The notes under the pieces are model-generated. The model did not search any database. It saw only the letters and a list, made by a program, of their open reading frames with translations, and was not told the DNA's origin. A stretch of 15,850 nt of DNA, from contig CAAFXF010000009.1 in NCBI GenBank assembly GCA_900766895.1, forward strand, positions 1 through 15,850, read 5' to 3'. A program made the position numbers and the translations under genes. Shown one piece after another: positions 1 through 6,612 of the stretch (within the stretch, counting starts at the first letter, position 1; each line of letters begins with the position of its first letter). The DNA comes from Clostridia bacterium. Lineage in GTDB: Bacteria; Bacillota; Clostridia; Oscillospirales; Acutalibacteraceae.

Positions 1-534
1 GAAAATGTATCCATCGGCAACATTATTCTCATCATATACCAAATCAACATCAAAGGTTTTAGTGGTATTGACATCAAAGAAGCCTTCAATATAGCTTGGA
101 TAAACAGAGTCAACCGTAAAGTCCAGTCGCTTTGACTTATTGGTTACACGAATGGGAATTGTCTGATTACCTGTCCTGTTAACCGCAGATGTATCAAAGG
201 TAATATTCAAATCCTGTGCAGTAACCTGACCGATAACATATTTTTGTCCGGAAAGAGTGACACTTATATCCACGGAATCCTGAAGCGAATAATACTGCAT
301 TCCGAGCTGACTTGACAGCTTGCTGCTAAGCTCAATAGGAGCATTAACCTTTATCGTTTTTGTATCATCGGTGCCAACACTCAATGACGAGCCGATCCAA
401 ACAACAACAGAAAGAAAAATTGAAAGCACAATCAGATACTTATCATTATATACCAAATCCGAAAACGAAAAGCGCTTTTTCTTTTTGTCATTTGAATTTA
501 CTGCTTGCGCCGAGGCTTTATTCTTTTTGCTCAT
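1..534 (-). CDS. cdaR: CdaR-like YbbR-domain regulator of diadenylate cyclase (5' part, cut by window edge)
   Basis: The first 178 codons of a gene that continues past the left edge. The protein has a short charged cytoplasmic start (Lys-rich, residues 3-22), one membrane segment at about 33-51 (YLIVLSIFLSVVVWIGSSL), then extracytoplasmic beta-rich sequence with YbbR-type repeats (for example VTLSGQKYVIGQV near 92-104). In Bacillota, CdaR is a membrane-anchored YbbR protein that binds the diadenylate cyclase CdaA and modulates c-di-AMP synthesis. The start codon overlaps the cdaA stop by one base (TAATG), so the two are translationally coupled, and a GGAGG lies 11 bases upstream. The family assignment rests mainly on position behind cdaA plus topology; the sequence alone would suggest only a YbbR-like secreted domain. 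glmM, often next in this operon, would lie outside the window. Confidence 0.88.
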   Translation of the reverse strand, partial: MSKKNKASAQAVNSNDKKKKRFSFSDLVYNDKYLIVLSIFLSVVVWIGSSLSVGTDDTKTIKVNAPIELSSKLSSQLGMQYYSLQDSVDISVTLSGQKYVIGQVTAQDLNITFDTSAVNRTGNQTIPIRVTNKSKRLDFTVDSVYPSYIEGFFDVNTTKTFDVDLVYDENNVADGYIF

Positions 535-1457
535 TACTTTGTAAACCTCCTTGCCAATCTTGAAATTAATCTATCATCCGAGGAGATTTCATCAGGAATA
601 TACAGTTCTGTGAGAATATCGCGCATATCGCCCGTTGATATTTGACGACGCAGTGTGCCATTGCTTGCATAGCTTATATCCCCTGTTTCTTCACTGACAA
701 CAAACACAACGGCATCGCTTTGCTCCGAAATGCCGAGGGCTGCTCTGTGACGGGTGCCGAGCGACGACGACAGCTCATTGTTCTTTGTAAGAGGCAGTAT
801 ACAGCCTGCTGCATAAACACTGCTTCCCCTTATAACCATTGCTCCGTCGTGAAGCGGTGACTTTGGATAAAAGATATTTCCTATAAGCTCCTTTGACGGA
901 GTTGCATCAACAACAGTACCCGATGCAATAATGTCACCGAGAAGAGTATCATTTTCAAAAACAATGAGTGCGCCTATCTTGTCATCAGACATTTCGGCAC
1001 AGGCCTTGCACACGGCGTCAATGGTCTTTTTCATTTCAGCCACATCAATGGCTACGCCGGAGTTGAATATGCTTTTGATAAAGCTTCTTGCCGTTCCCTT
1101 GCCCATTTGCTCCAAAATTTTACGTATTTCGGGACCGAAGAGAATCACAAGAATAATGAGGATATTGCTGAATATCATCCTCATAATATAGCTTGAAGCG
1201 CCCATACCGAAGAAGGTTACGGCAAAGTACACGACAACAAGGACTATTAATCCCTTTATGAGCTGCATTGCCCTTGTTTCTCTTATTACTCTTACAACAA
1301 GATAAATAAGGATTGCAACAAAGGCAATATCAATTACATCAATAACTCCAAAGGTACGAAATAGTCCTTTTACCTGCAAAAAGAAATCAATAATTGAATT
1401 GATTAGATTTTTGATATATCTGAATTTGAATTGAATTGTTAAATCTAAAATCGGCAT
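534..1457 (-). CDS. cdaA: Diadenylate cyclase CdaA (c-di-AMP synthase, membrane-bound)
   Basis: Makes the essential second messenger c-di-AMP from two ATP, at the cytoplasmic face of the membrane. With the start used here the protein has 307 residues. It has three membrane helices at about 42-58, 66-85 and 97-111, then the DAC (DisA_N) domain with both hallmark motifs: DGA (204-206, in SPLHDGAMVI) and RHR (236-238, in GTRHRAALG). The frame is open up to an ATG at 1511, but a candidate extended -10 promoter at 1488-1496 lies inside that longer version. The ATG at 1457 has AGGA nine bases upstream, so I chose it; ATG 1466 is an alternative. Even so, the region before the first helix is about 35 residues longer than I expect for B. 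subtilis CdaA. It overlaps cdaR by one base and lies 76 bases behind the desulfurase-like gene. Confidence 0.93.
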   Translation of the reverse strand: MPILDLTIQFKFRYIKNLINSIIDFFLQVKGLFRTFGVIDVIDIAFVAILIYLVVRVIRETRAMQLIKGLIVLVVVYFAVTFFGMGASSYIMRMIFSNILIILVILFGPEIRKILEQMGKGTARSFIKSIFNSGVAIDVAEMKKTIDAVCKACAEMSDDKIGALIVFENDTLLGDIIASGTVVDATPSKELIGNIFYPKSPLHDGAMVIRGSSVYAAGCILPLTKNNELSSSLGTRHRAALGISEQSDAVVFVVSEETGDISYASNGTLRRQISTGDMRDILTELYIPDEISSDDRLISRLARRFTK

Positions 1458-1487
1458 TTTGTTCATTCCTAATACTTTACTGACTAT

Positions 1488-1496
1488 ATAATAGCA
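1488..1496 (-). promoter_or_regulatory. Candidate extended -10 promoter for cdaA-cdaR
   Basis: On the minus strand the bases read TGCTATTAT, matching the extended -10 form TGnTATAAT at all but one position. No good -35 hexamer lies 16-18 bases upstream (TTTATT at 17), as is common for extended -10 promoters. Transcription would begin near 1481, leaving about 24 untranslated bases before ATG 1457. The pair could also be read through from the desulfurase gene. Confidence 0.4.
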
Positions 1497-1533
1497 CATT
1501 TTTAACAACAAATAAAGTGCAATATAAATATTT

Positions 1534-2664
1534 TTATAACTTTTTTACAACATCAACAAATTGTTCACATTCTCTAAAGGTATTAAACATACCCAGACTC
1601 ACTCTTACAGTACCTCTGTCGGTTGTGCCGAAATGCTTATGAGCAAGCGGTGCACAATGAAAGCCTGCCCTCGTGCAAATGCCGTGATTTGCCAAAAGCG
1701 AGGCTGTTTTTTCGCTTGAATAATCCTTATAGTTAAAGGAAATAATAGGCATTGCTTGTTCCTTTTTCGGCGCAGGAGTGTAAAGCGTTACATCATCAAG
1801 CCTTGACAACGAAGAATAAATACACTGTGCAAGCGACATCTCGTGAGAATAAATTGTATCCAAGCCGTATCGGTTAATATAATCTATTCCTCTGCCTATT
1901 GAAATAATGCCTGAATTATTCAAGGTGCCTGATTCGAGCCTATCGGGATAAAAGTCGGGCTGTTCAAGTGACATAGAGCTGCTGCCTGTACCGCCGTACA
2001 TAAGAGGCTTTAGCTCAACACCCTTGCCGACAGCAATAAAGCCTGTACCCATTGTACCCATAAGGCACTTATGTCCCGGTACACAAAGAATATCTATACA
2101 ATCCCTTTGTGCCTTAATATCGGCAACACCTACGCCCTGAGCGCCGTCAACTATAAATCTTATACCGTATTTTTTGCAAAGCCTGCCGATTTTTGCAATA
2201 GGAAACACAACACCGAAGGCATTGCTTGCATACATACAAACAACAGCCTTTGTGTTTGGTCTTATCAACGATTCAAAGTTTTTTAGGGTTTGCTCATCGT
2301 CAAAGGAAAATTCGGCAATATCATATTCGATTATTCTCTCATTAAAAAGTGCCTGAGCCACTCGGCTGACACTATTATGCTCTAACGACGAAATAATAAT
2401 GTGATCGCCCCTTGAAGCACTGCCTCTTATCGCAATATTGAGTGCCTCTGTGCAATTTTTTGTAAACACTGTATTTTCAGGCTCAAAGTCAAGCATTGAG
2501 CCGATTTTTTCTCTAACAGAATAAATCATTTCGCCAGCCTTAAGGCTTTGCCTATATCCGCTTCTGCCACTGTTGAACGAATACCTTTTAAGTGCATTGA
2601 GAGTAGATGAAATAACCGGCATTGGTTTTGGATAGGAGGTGGCAGCATTGTCAAAATATATCAT
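1534..2664 (-). CDS. Class-V aminotransferase / cysteine desulfurase-like PLP enzyme (EF2568-type subfamily)
   Basis: A 376-residue, full-length fold-type I PLP enzyme of the NifS/Csd superfamily, expected to take sulfur (or selenium) from cysteine (or selenocysteine) as an enzyme-bound persulfide and pass it to a carrier. Visible residues: N-terminal YFDNAATSYPKP; His96 in LEHNS stacking on the cofactor; Asp173 and Gln176 in VDGAQGVGV; Schiff-base Lys199 in VPGHKCLMG; and candidate catalytic Cys337 in RAGFHCAPL, in the group II (SufS/CsdB-like) setting. It is not obviously IscS or SufS. The sequence fits the subfamily that comparative genomics has linked to orphan SelD and selenium-dependent molybdenum hydroxylases (TIGR01977). 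Its start overlaps the stop of the DUF3343 gene by four bases (ATGA), so the two are probably made together. No selD, molybdenum hydroxylase or Fe-S scaffold gene is visible here, so the sulfur or selenium acceptor is unknown. Confidence 0.85.
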   Translation of the reverse strand: MIYFDNAATSYPKPMPVISSTLNALKRYSFNSGRSGYRQSLKAGEMIYSVREKIGSMLDFEPENTVFTKNCTEALNIAIRGSASRGDHIIISSLEHNSVSRVAQALFNERIIEYDIAEFSFDDEQTLKNFESLIRPNTKAVVCMYASNAFGVVFPIAKIGRLCKKYGIRFIVDGAQGVGVADIKAQRDCIDILCVPGHKCLMGTMGTGFIAVGKGVELKPLMYGGTGSSSMSLEQPDFYPDRLESGTLNNSGIISIGRGIDYINRYGLDTIYSHEMSLAQCIYSSLSRLDDVTLYTPAPKKEQAMPIISFNYKDYSSEKTASLLANHGICTRAGFHCAPLAHKHFGTTDRGTVRVSLGMFNTFRECEQFVDVVKKL

Positions 2665-2876
2665 TTTTCCACCGTCCCTATTATTCTTATACCGTTTTTC
2701 TTGAGCAAATCGATTGCCGTATCAACATCATTACAATTTACCCGAAGCACAAATCCGCATCCGTCACTTGCTGACGGATTCTCTATTCTTGATAGGGTTG
2801 CCCTTATACCCATTCTGTGCAAGGTCTTTACACCTCGCTGGGCATTTGTAACAGAGCCCACCTTTATTTCACACAT
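2661..2876 (-). CDS. DUF3343 small protein, putative Se/S carrier-like
   Basis: A 71-residue soluble protein matching the DUF3343 (putative Se/S carrier protein-like) pattern as I recall it: an N-terminal strand, then a helix containing AQRGVKTLHRMGI, then a Cys-containing strand (Asp38-Gly-Cys40-Gly-Phe-Val-Leu-Arg-Val) and a final helix with a GIRIIG-type end. The family pairs with class-V aminotransferases, and Cys40 (or Cys2) is a plausible site for a transferred sulfur or selenium atom; that role is inferred, not proven. Its stop codon overlaps the start of the desulfurase gene by four bases, which argues for a stoichiometric partnership. AAGGTGA lies six bases before the ATG. Confidence 0.75.
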   Translation of the reverse strand: MCEIKVGSVTNAQRGVKTLHRMGIRATLSRIENPSASDGCGFVLRVNCNDVDTAIDLLKKNGIRIIGTVEK

Positions 2877-2905
2877 AAAAAATCACCTTCTTTACCATAC
2901 AGTAC

Positions 2906-2933
2906 ATAGTATGCGTAAAAAAGGTGTGTGCAA
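2906..2933 (-). promoter_or_regulatory. Candidate promoter for the DUF3343-desulfurase pair
   Basis: On the minus strand, TTGCAC (2933-2928) is followed after 16 bases by TACTAT (2911-2906). Both hexamers are weak matches. An imperfect inverted repeat, CATAC-N8-GTATG (2913-2896), covers the -10 and could be an operator. Read-through from the acidic-protein gene (stop at 2952) is the alternative, since no hairpin terminator separates them. Confidence 0.35.
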
Positions 2934-2951
2934 CTATTTTGCAAAAAAGTA

Positions 2952-3527
2952 TTAAACAATCATACCGGATTCAATCCATGACATTACCGACGGATACTCA
3001 TCCTTATACTCATCAAGACGCTCGCTGTTAGAGTCCACAAAGGCAAGAAACTCGTCGACATCTTCAAACTCAAAGGTGAAATCCTGAACAAAATCATAGG
3101 TTGCCGTGAAGAAATAATCAAATAAATCATCAGCGGAAAAGCACTCAAGAAGCTTGTCGGCAACAATCTCGGTAATATAATCAAATCCGTTTTTGATTTT
3201 TAGGTCTTCGTCATCATCGAAGGTGTCGATATTTTCGTTTTCATCACAGTAGGCAACTATATCATCCTTTTGAATACCTATCTGCGCAAGATAATTAACA
3301 ACGTCCTCAAAATCTGTTTCATTAACCTCATCATAAAGACGGTACTCAAACTCGCCGATCAAATTTTGAATTGCAGTTGCCTTAAAAATACAATCAATTT
3401 CGTGCCCCGGCTCATCTGTAATTACAAATCCGTCCTGTTCAAATTCAGACCAAATAAGCTCATAAAGGCGTGTGTATTTATCCTTTTCCTCAAAAATTGC
3501 CTCTTCAATAAATGAATACAGATCCAT
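2952..3527 (-). CDS. Unknown highly acidic, aromatic-rich protein (191 aa)
   Basis: I do not recognise a family. I count 54 Asp/Glu against 11 Lys/Arg in 191 residues (net charge about -43). Phe and Tyr are abundant, there is an Asp run at about 104-108 (FDDDEDL), and only three Cys. No signal peptide or membrane segment is visible; the sequence looks mostly alpha-helical and cytosolic. It starts at an ATG with AGGAGG five bases upstream and has its own near-consensus promoter (3577-3605), so it is very likely a real gene. Extreme acidity would suit a DNA mimic, an inhibitor of a nucleic-acid-binding protein, or a cation-binding protein, but nothing in the sequence decides among these. Neighbours are an epimerase (divergent) and the sulfur-transfer pair (downstream, same strand), which gives little functional hint. 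Confidence 0.75.
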   Translation of the reverse strand: MDLYSFIEEAIFEEKDKYTRLYELIWSEFEQDGFVITDEPGHEIDCIFKATAIQNLIGEFEYRLYDEVNETDFEDVVNYLAQIGIQKDDIVAYCDENENIDTFDDDEDLKIKNGFDYITEIVADKLLECFSADDLFDYFFTATYDFVQDFTFEFEDVDEFLAFVDSNSERLDEYKDEYPSVMSWIESGMIV

Positions 3528-3576
3528 ATTATCCTCCTGAACTTCACATAATATTTCATATCATTCCTACAATGTA

Positions 3577-3605
3577 ATTGTATATCATATTATTTGTATT
3601 TTCAA
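3577..3605 (-). promoter_or_regulatory. Promoter of the acidic-protein gene
   Basis: On the minus strand TTGAAA (3605-3600), a 17-base spacer, then TACAAT (3582-3577). Each hexamer is close to the sigma-A consensus and the spacing is ideal. It lies back to back with the promoter of the epimerase gene; the two -35 boxes are separated by only two bases. Confidence 0.65.
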
Positions 3606-3607
3606 TA

Positions 3608-3636
3608 TTGCATTACAAATTATTTTAAGTTATAAT
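3608..3636 (+). promoter_or_regulatory. Promoter of the epimerase-nadE operon
   Basis: TTGCAT (3608-3613), a 17-base spacer, then a perfect TATAAT (3631-3636). The predicted start is near 3643, giving a leader of about 29 bases before ATG 3672, which has GGTGA five bases upstream. The -35 nearly abuts that of the divergent acidic-protein gene, so RNA polymerase or a regulator bound at one probably affects the other. Confidence 0.6.
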
Positions 3637-3671
3637 TATTTTATGTATACATTTACGAATTTGGTGATTTT

Positions 3672-4547
3672 ATGAAATACACAATCAATAGCAGACAGGC
3701 ACAGGTTAAGGTGCTCCAAGACGGAGCAATGCTGACCTCGCTGATAAAAAACGGTACCGAATATCTATGGCAGGGCGACGAGGAGCACTGGGCAGGTCAG
3801 GCGCCGATATGCTTTCCTATTGTCGGAATGCTGCCAAACGACAGCGGCACGGCATTTGGTAAAAAATGCAAAATGAAGCGTCACGGCATTGCAAGAATTA
3901 ATCCTTTTGAATTAAAGGAGCAATGCAGTAATTCCGTTACATTTATCCAAAAATCAAGCGACAGCACAAAGGAAGCCTTTCCCTTTGACTATGAGCTTGA
4001 GATAAAGTACACACTTGTCGGATCAACGGTGTCGGTTGAATATACGGTAAGAAACACCGGTAAAGAGAAATTTCCGTTTGTTATCGGCGGACATCCTGCG
4101 TTCAACTGTCCGTTAAGTGATACGGAAAAATTCGAGGACTACAAGGTTATATTTGACAAGCCGTTAATTAACGGATACCTTCGCCCCGATCATCACAGCG
4201 GATTAATTGACGTTAGCCAAAGGTATAACGATACATACGGAAATGATACTATCAAAATGCGTCACGAGCTGTTTGAGGAAAAGGATGCAATGATATTTGA
4301 CGGCATAGTGCCTAAATGTGCTACACTTATCGGACCTAACGGTAAGGGCATAAAAATCGAATATCAGGATATGGCTAACCTGCTGATTTGGTCTGCCTGC
4401 GGCAATGCAGATTTTGTGGCACTTGAGCCGTGGACAGGTATTTCCAACTGCAGTGACGAAACAGATGAGATAGAAAAAAAGCGTGGTATGACCGTACTTG
4501 AGCCAAACGAAGAAGCAGGCTTTAAGTACAAAATAACTATGATATAG
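3672..4547 (+). CDS. Aldose 1-epimerase family protein (LacX/GalM-like mutarotase)
   Basis: A 291-residue cytosolic protein of the galactose mutarotase fold, which interconverts alpha and beta anomers of free or phosphorylated sugars. Key residues of the superfamily are present: His71 (in MKRHGIAR), the general-acid His141 (in VIGGHPAFNCP) and the general-base Glu252 (in ALEPWTG). Length and motif spacing fit the LacX-like branch rather than longer true GalM; the sugar substrate is unknown. It is the first gene of a two-gene unit with nadE, nine bases apart, and so shares its message from the promoter at 3608-3636. No sugar kinase or transporter lies nearby, so a general housekeeping role in anomer balance is more likely than a dedicated catabolic one. 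Confidence 0.88.
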   Translation: MKYTINSRQAQVKVLQDGAMLTSLIKNGTEYLWQGDEEHWAGQAPICFPIVGMLPNDSGTAFGKKCKMKRHGIARINPFELKEQCSNSVTFIQKSSDSTKEAFPFDYELEIKYTLVGSTVSVEYTVRNTGKEKFPFVIGGHPAFNCPLSDTEKFEDYKVIFDKPLINGYLRPDHHSGLIDVSQRYNDTYGNDTIKMRHELFEEKDAMIFDGIVPKCATLIGPNGKGIKIEYQDMANLLIWSACGNADFVALEPWTGISNCSDETDEIEKKRGMTVLEPNEEAGFKYKITMI

Positions 4548-4556
4548 GGTGACAAT

Positions 4557-6515
4557 ATGAATTACGGAATGTTTAGAGTGGCGGCAGCAAGCCTTAAGCT
4601 AAAGGTTGGATGCCCAAGCTACAACAAGGTCGAAATAAAAAAGGCAATATACGATGCGGAGAAAAAGGGCGTTAGGCTTTTGGTAACCCCCGAATTATCA
4701 ATCACAGGCTACACCTGTGCCGATTTGTTCTTTACAAAATCACTGCTTAACGCATCAAAGGAAGCACTTTACGACATTGTTGAATACACCAAAGACAGAA
4801 ACGTTGTTGTAGTTGTGGGTGCTCCGTGGGCTATAAAGAATTCACTTTACAACTGTGCATTTGTAATTTACAAAGGTGAAATCTTGGTAGCTGTGCCAAA
4901 AAAGCATCTGCCAAACTACAACGAATTTTATGAAAAAAGATGGTTTGCAGAGGCTATGGACGATGACTTCAGCGAATGGATAAACGACAAGGAATACGGA
5001 TTTGATATTTCCACAACAAAACTCATCAAACTTGATGACGAAGTTACTGTCGGAGTTGAATTGTGCGAGGACTTGTGGGTGACAAATCCGCCGTCAAACG
5101 AACTTGCTGTTGCGGGTGCAAACATCATAGTTAATCTTTCTGCAAGTGACGAATATGTTTCAAAGGCACAGTACAGAAAGAAGTTGATTGAAACTCAATC
5201 TGCAAAATGTATCTGCGGATATATTTATGCCGGTGCAAGCGTATACGAAAGCACATCGGACCTTGTTTTCGGCGGAGCAACAATCATTGCAGAAAACGGA
5301 ACAATTCTTGCAGAGGGCAAGCGTTTCAGCCGTGAAAATGTAATCACTATTGCAGACATCGACTGCGAAAAGCTCAACACGCTTCGTCTAAAAGACACAA
5401 GTTTTTGCAACAATTCTATCAGCGAATTTGAAACAATGGAACTGCCTTGTGATTTTTGCTTTGGCAATGATGACGACGATGATGAAGATGATGAGCCTAA
5501 AATCGAATTAAATCCGGACAACGATTTGAAATTCAGATATATTGACCCTCACCCGTTCGTGCCCGCCAACAAGGACGAGGTACGCGAAAGATGTGAGGAA
5601 ATATTCGCAATTCAGGCGAGCGGACTTGCAAAAAGGCTTGAGCACATCGGCTCATCCGGTTGCGTTATAGGCATCAGCGGAGGGCTTGACAGCACACTTG
5701 CTTTGCTTGTTAGTGTTGAGGCAATGAAGCTTTTAGGCAAGCCGGTATCAAGCATTATGGGCATCACCATGCCCGGCTTCGGCACAACGGACAGAACGTA
5801 CACTAACGCCATAGAGCTTATGAAATCGCTTGGTGTAGAGATAAAGGAAATAAGCATTAAGGATGCTTGCATAGGGCACCTTAAGGACATTGAGCACAGC
5901 GAGGACATTAAGGATATAACCTACGAAAATACACAGGCAAGAGAGCGTACTCAAATTTTGTTTGATATGGCAAATAAGCACAACAAGCTGCTTGTCGGCA
6001 CAGGTGATTTGTCAGAGCTTGCAATGGGCTGGTGCACATATAACGGTGACCATATGAGTATGTATGGGGTTAATGCATCAGTACCTAAAACACTTGTAAG
6101 ATACCTTGTTGAATATGTTGCAAGCCAAAGCGACGAAAAGACAAGGGCGATATTGCTTGACATACTTGACACCCCTGTTTCACCCGAGTTATTGCCACCC
6201 GATGAAAACGGCAAAATTGCTCAAAAGACAGAGGATAATATAGGACCGTATGAGCTACACGACTTTTTCCTATACAACTTTGTAAGATTCGGCTTTACAA
6301 AGGAAAAGCTTCAAAGGCTTGCTCAAAAAGCATTTGACGGTGTGTACGACAAAAAGACAATCGGCAAATGGCTTGATGTTTTTATGAAAAGATTTTTCAT
6401 AAGTCAATTCAAGCGTAGCTGTATTCCGGACGGACCGAAAGTTGGCTCGGTTTCGCTTTCTCCGCGCGGAGATTGGAGGATGCCGAGTGACGCCTGCTTT
6501 GATGATTATATGTAG
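4557..6515 (+). CDS. nadE: Glutamine-dependent NAD+ synthetase
   Basis: Final step of NAD+ synthesis: amidates deamido-NAD+ using ammonia released from glutamine, with ATP. The 652 residues are the full two-domain form. The N-terminal nitrilase-fold glutaminase (about 1-290) has the Glu-Lys-Cys triad: Glu46 in PELSITGYTC, Lys115/116 in VPKKHLPNY, Cys170 in GVELCEDLW. The C-terminal synthetase domain (about 335-652) has the ATP-pyrophosphatase loop SGGLDS (374-379), GTGDLSELAMGW and the usual end SLSPRGDWRMPSDA. A very acidic stretch (Asp/Glu-rich, about 304-316) sits in the linker between the domains. AGGGTGA is four bases before the ATG. The gene ends just before a strong bidirectional terminator. 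Confidence 0.97.
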   Translation: MNYGMFRVAAASLKLKVGCPSYNKVEIKKAIYDAEKKGVRLLVTPELSITGYTCADLFFTKSLLNASKEALYDIVEYTKDRNVVVVVGAPWAIKNSLYNCAFVIYKGEILVAVPKKHLPNYNEFYEKRWFAEAMDDDFSEWINDKEYGFDISTTKLIKLDDEVTVGVELCEDLWVTNPPSNELAVAGANIIVNLSASDEYVSKAQYRKKLIETQSAKCICGYIYAGASVYESTSDLVFGGATIIAENGTILAEGKRFSRENVITIADIDCEKLNTLRLKDTSFCNNSISEFETMELPCDFCFGNDDDDDEDDEPKIELNPDNDLKFRYIDPHPFVPANKDEVRERCEEIFAIQASGLAKRLEHIGSSGCVIGISGGLDSTLALLVSVEAMKLLGKPVSSIMGITMPGFGTTDRTYTNAIELMKSLGVEIKEISIKDACIGHLKDIEHSEDIKDITYENTQARERTQILFDMANKHNKLLVGTGDLSELAMGWCTYNGDHMSMYGVNASVPKTLVRYLVEYVASQSDEKTRAILLDILDTPVSPELLPPDENGKIAQKTEDNIGPYELHDFFLYNFVRFGFTKEKLQRLAQKAFDGVYDKKTIGKWLDVFMKRFFISQFKRSCIPDGPKVGSVSLSPRGDWRMPSDACFDDYM

Positions 6516-6516
6516 T

Positions 6517-6553
6517 AAAAAGCGTATTGAACTTGATGTTCAATACGCTTTTT
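6517..6553. terminator. Bidirectional rho-independent terminator between nadE and the isomerase-like gene
   Basis: A perfect 16-bp stem (6517-6532 with 6538-6553) around the five-base loop TTGAT. The outer five pairs are A-T, so each strand ends its hairpin in a T run. It serves nadE on the plus strand and the isomerase-like gene on the minus strand. Confidence 0.92.
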
Positions 6554-6558
6554 ATAAT

Positions 6559-6605
6559 CCCCTCAGTCACCTACGGTGACAGCTCCCCTTGCATCAAGGG
6601 GAGCC
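6559..6605. repeat. Two-hairpin intergenic repeat element (Clostridia palindromic repeat type)
   Basis: Two adjacent stem-loops: GTCACC/GGTGAC around TAC (6566-6580), and a 9-bp stem GCTCCCCTT/AAGGGGAGC around GCATC (6582-6604). From memory, this CCCTCAGTC-hairpin-CAGCTCCC-hairpin layout recurs in intergenic regions of many gut Clostridia, like the REP/MITE-type elements of other bacteria. Only one copy is in this window, so its repetitive nature is knowledge rather than observation. It lies eight bases past the stop of the isomerase-like gene and could also act as RNA structure at that message's 3' end. Confidence 0.7.
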
Positions 6606-6612
6606 ATATATA

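Noticed and set aside
1458..1511. Longer cdaA start at 1511
   Set aside because: It would lie upstream of the candidate -10 and has no recognisable ribosome binding site; the ATG at 1457 has AGGA at suitable distance.
1534..2664. Naming the PLP enzyme sufS or iscS
   Set aside because: No suf or isc genes are adjacent, and the DUF3343 partner points to a different subfamily.
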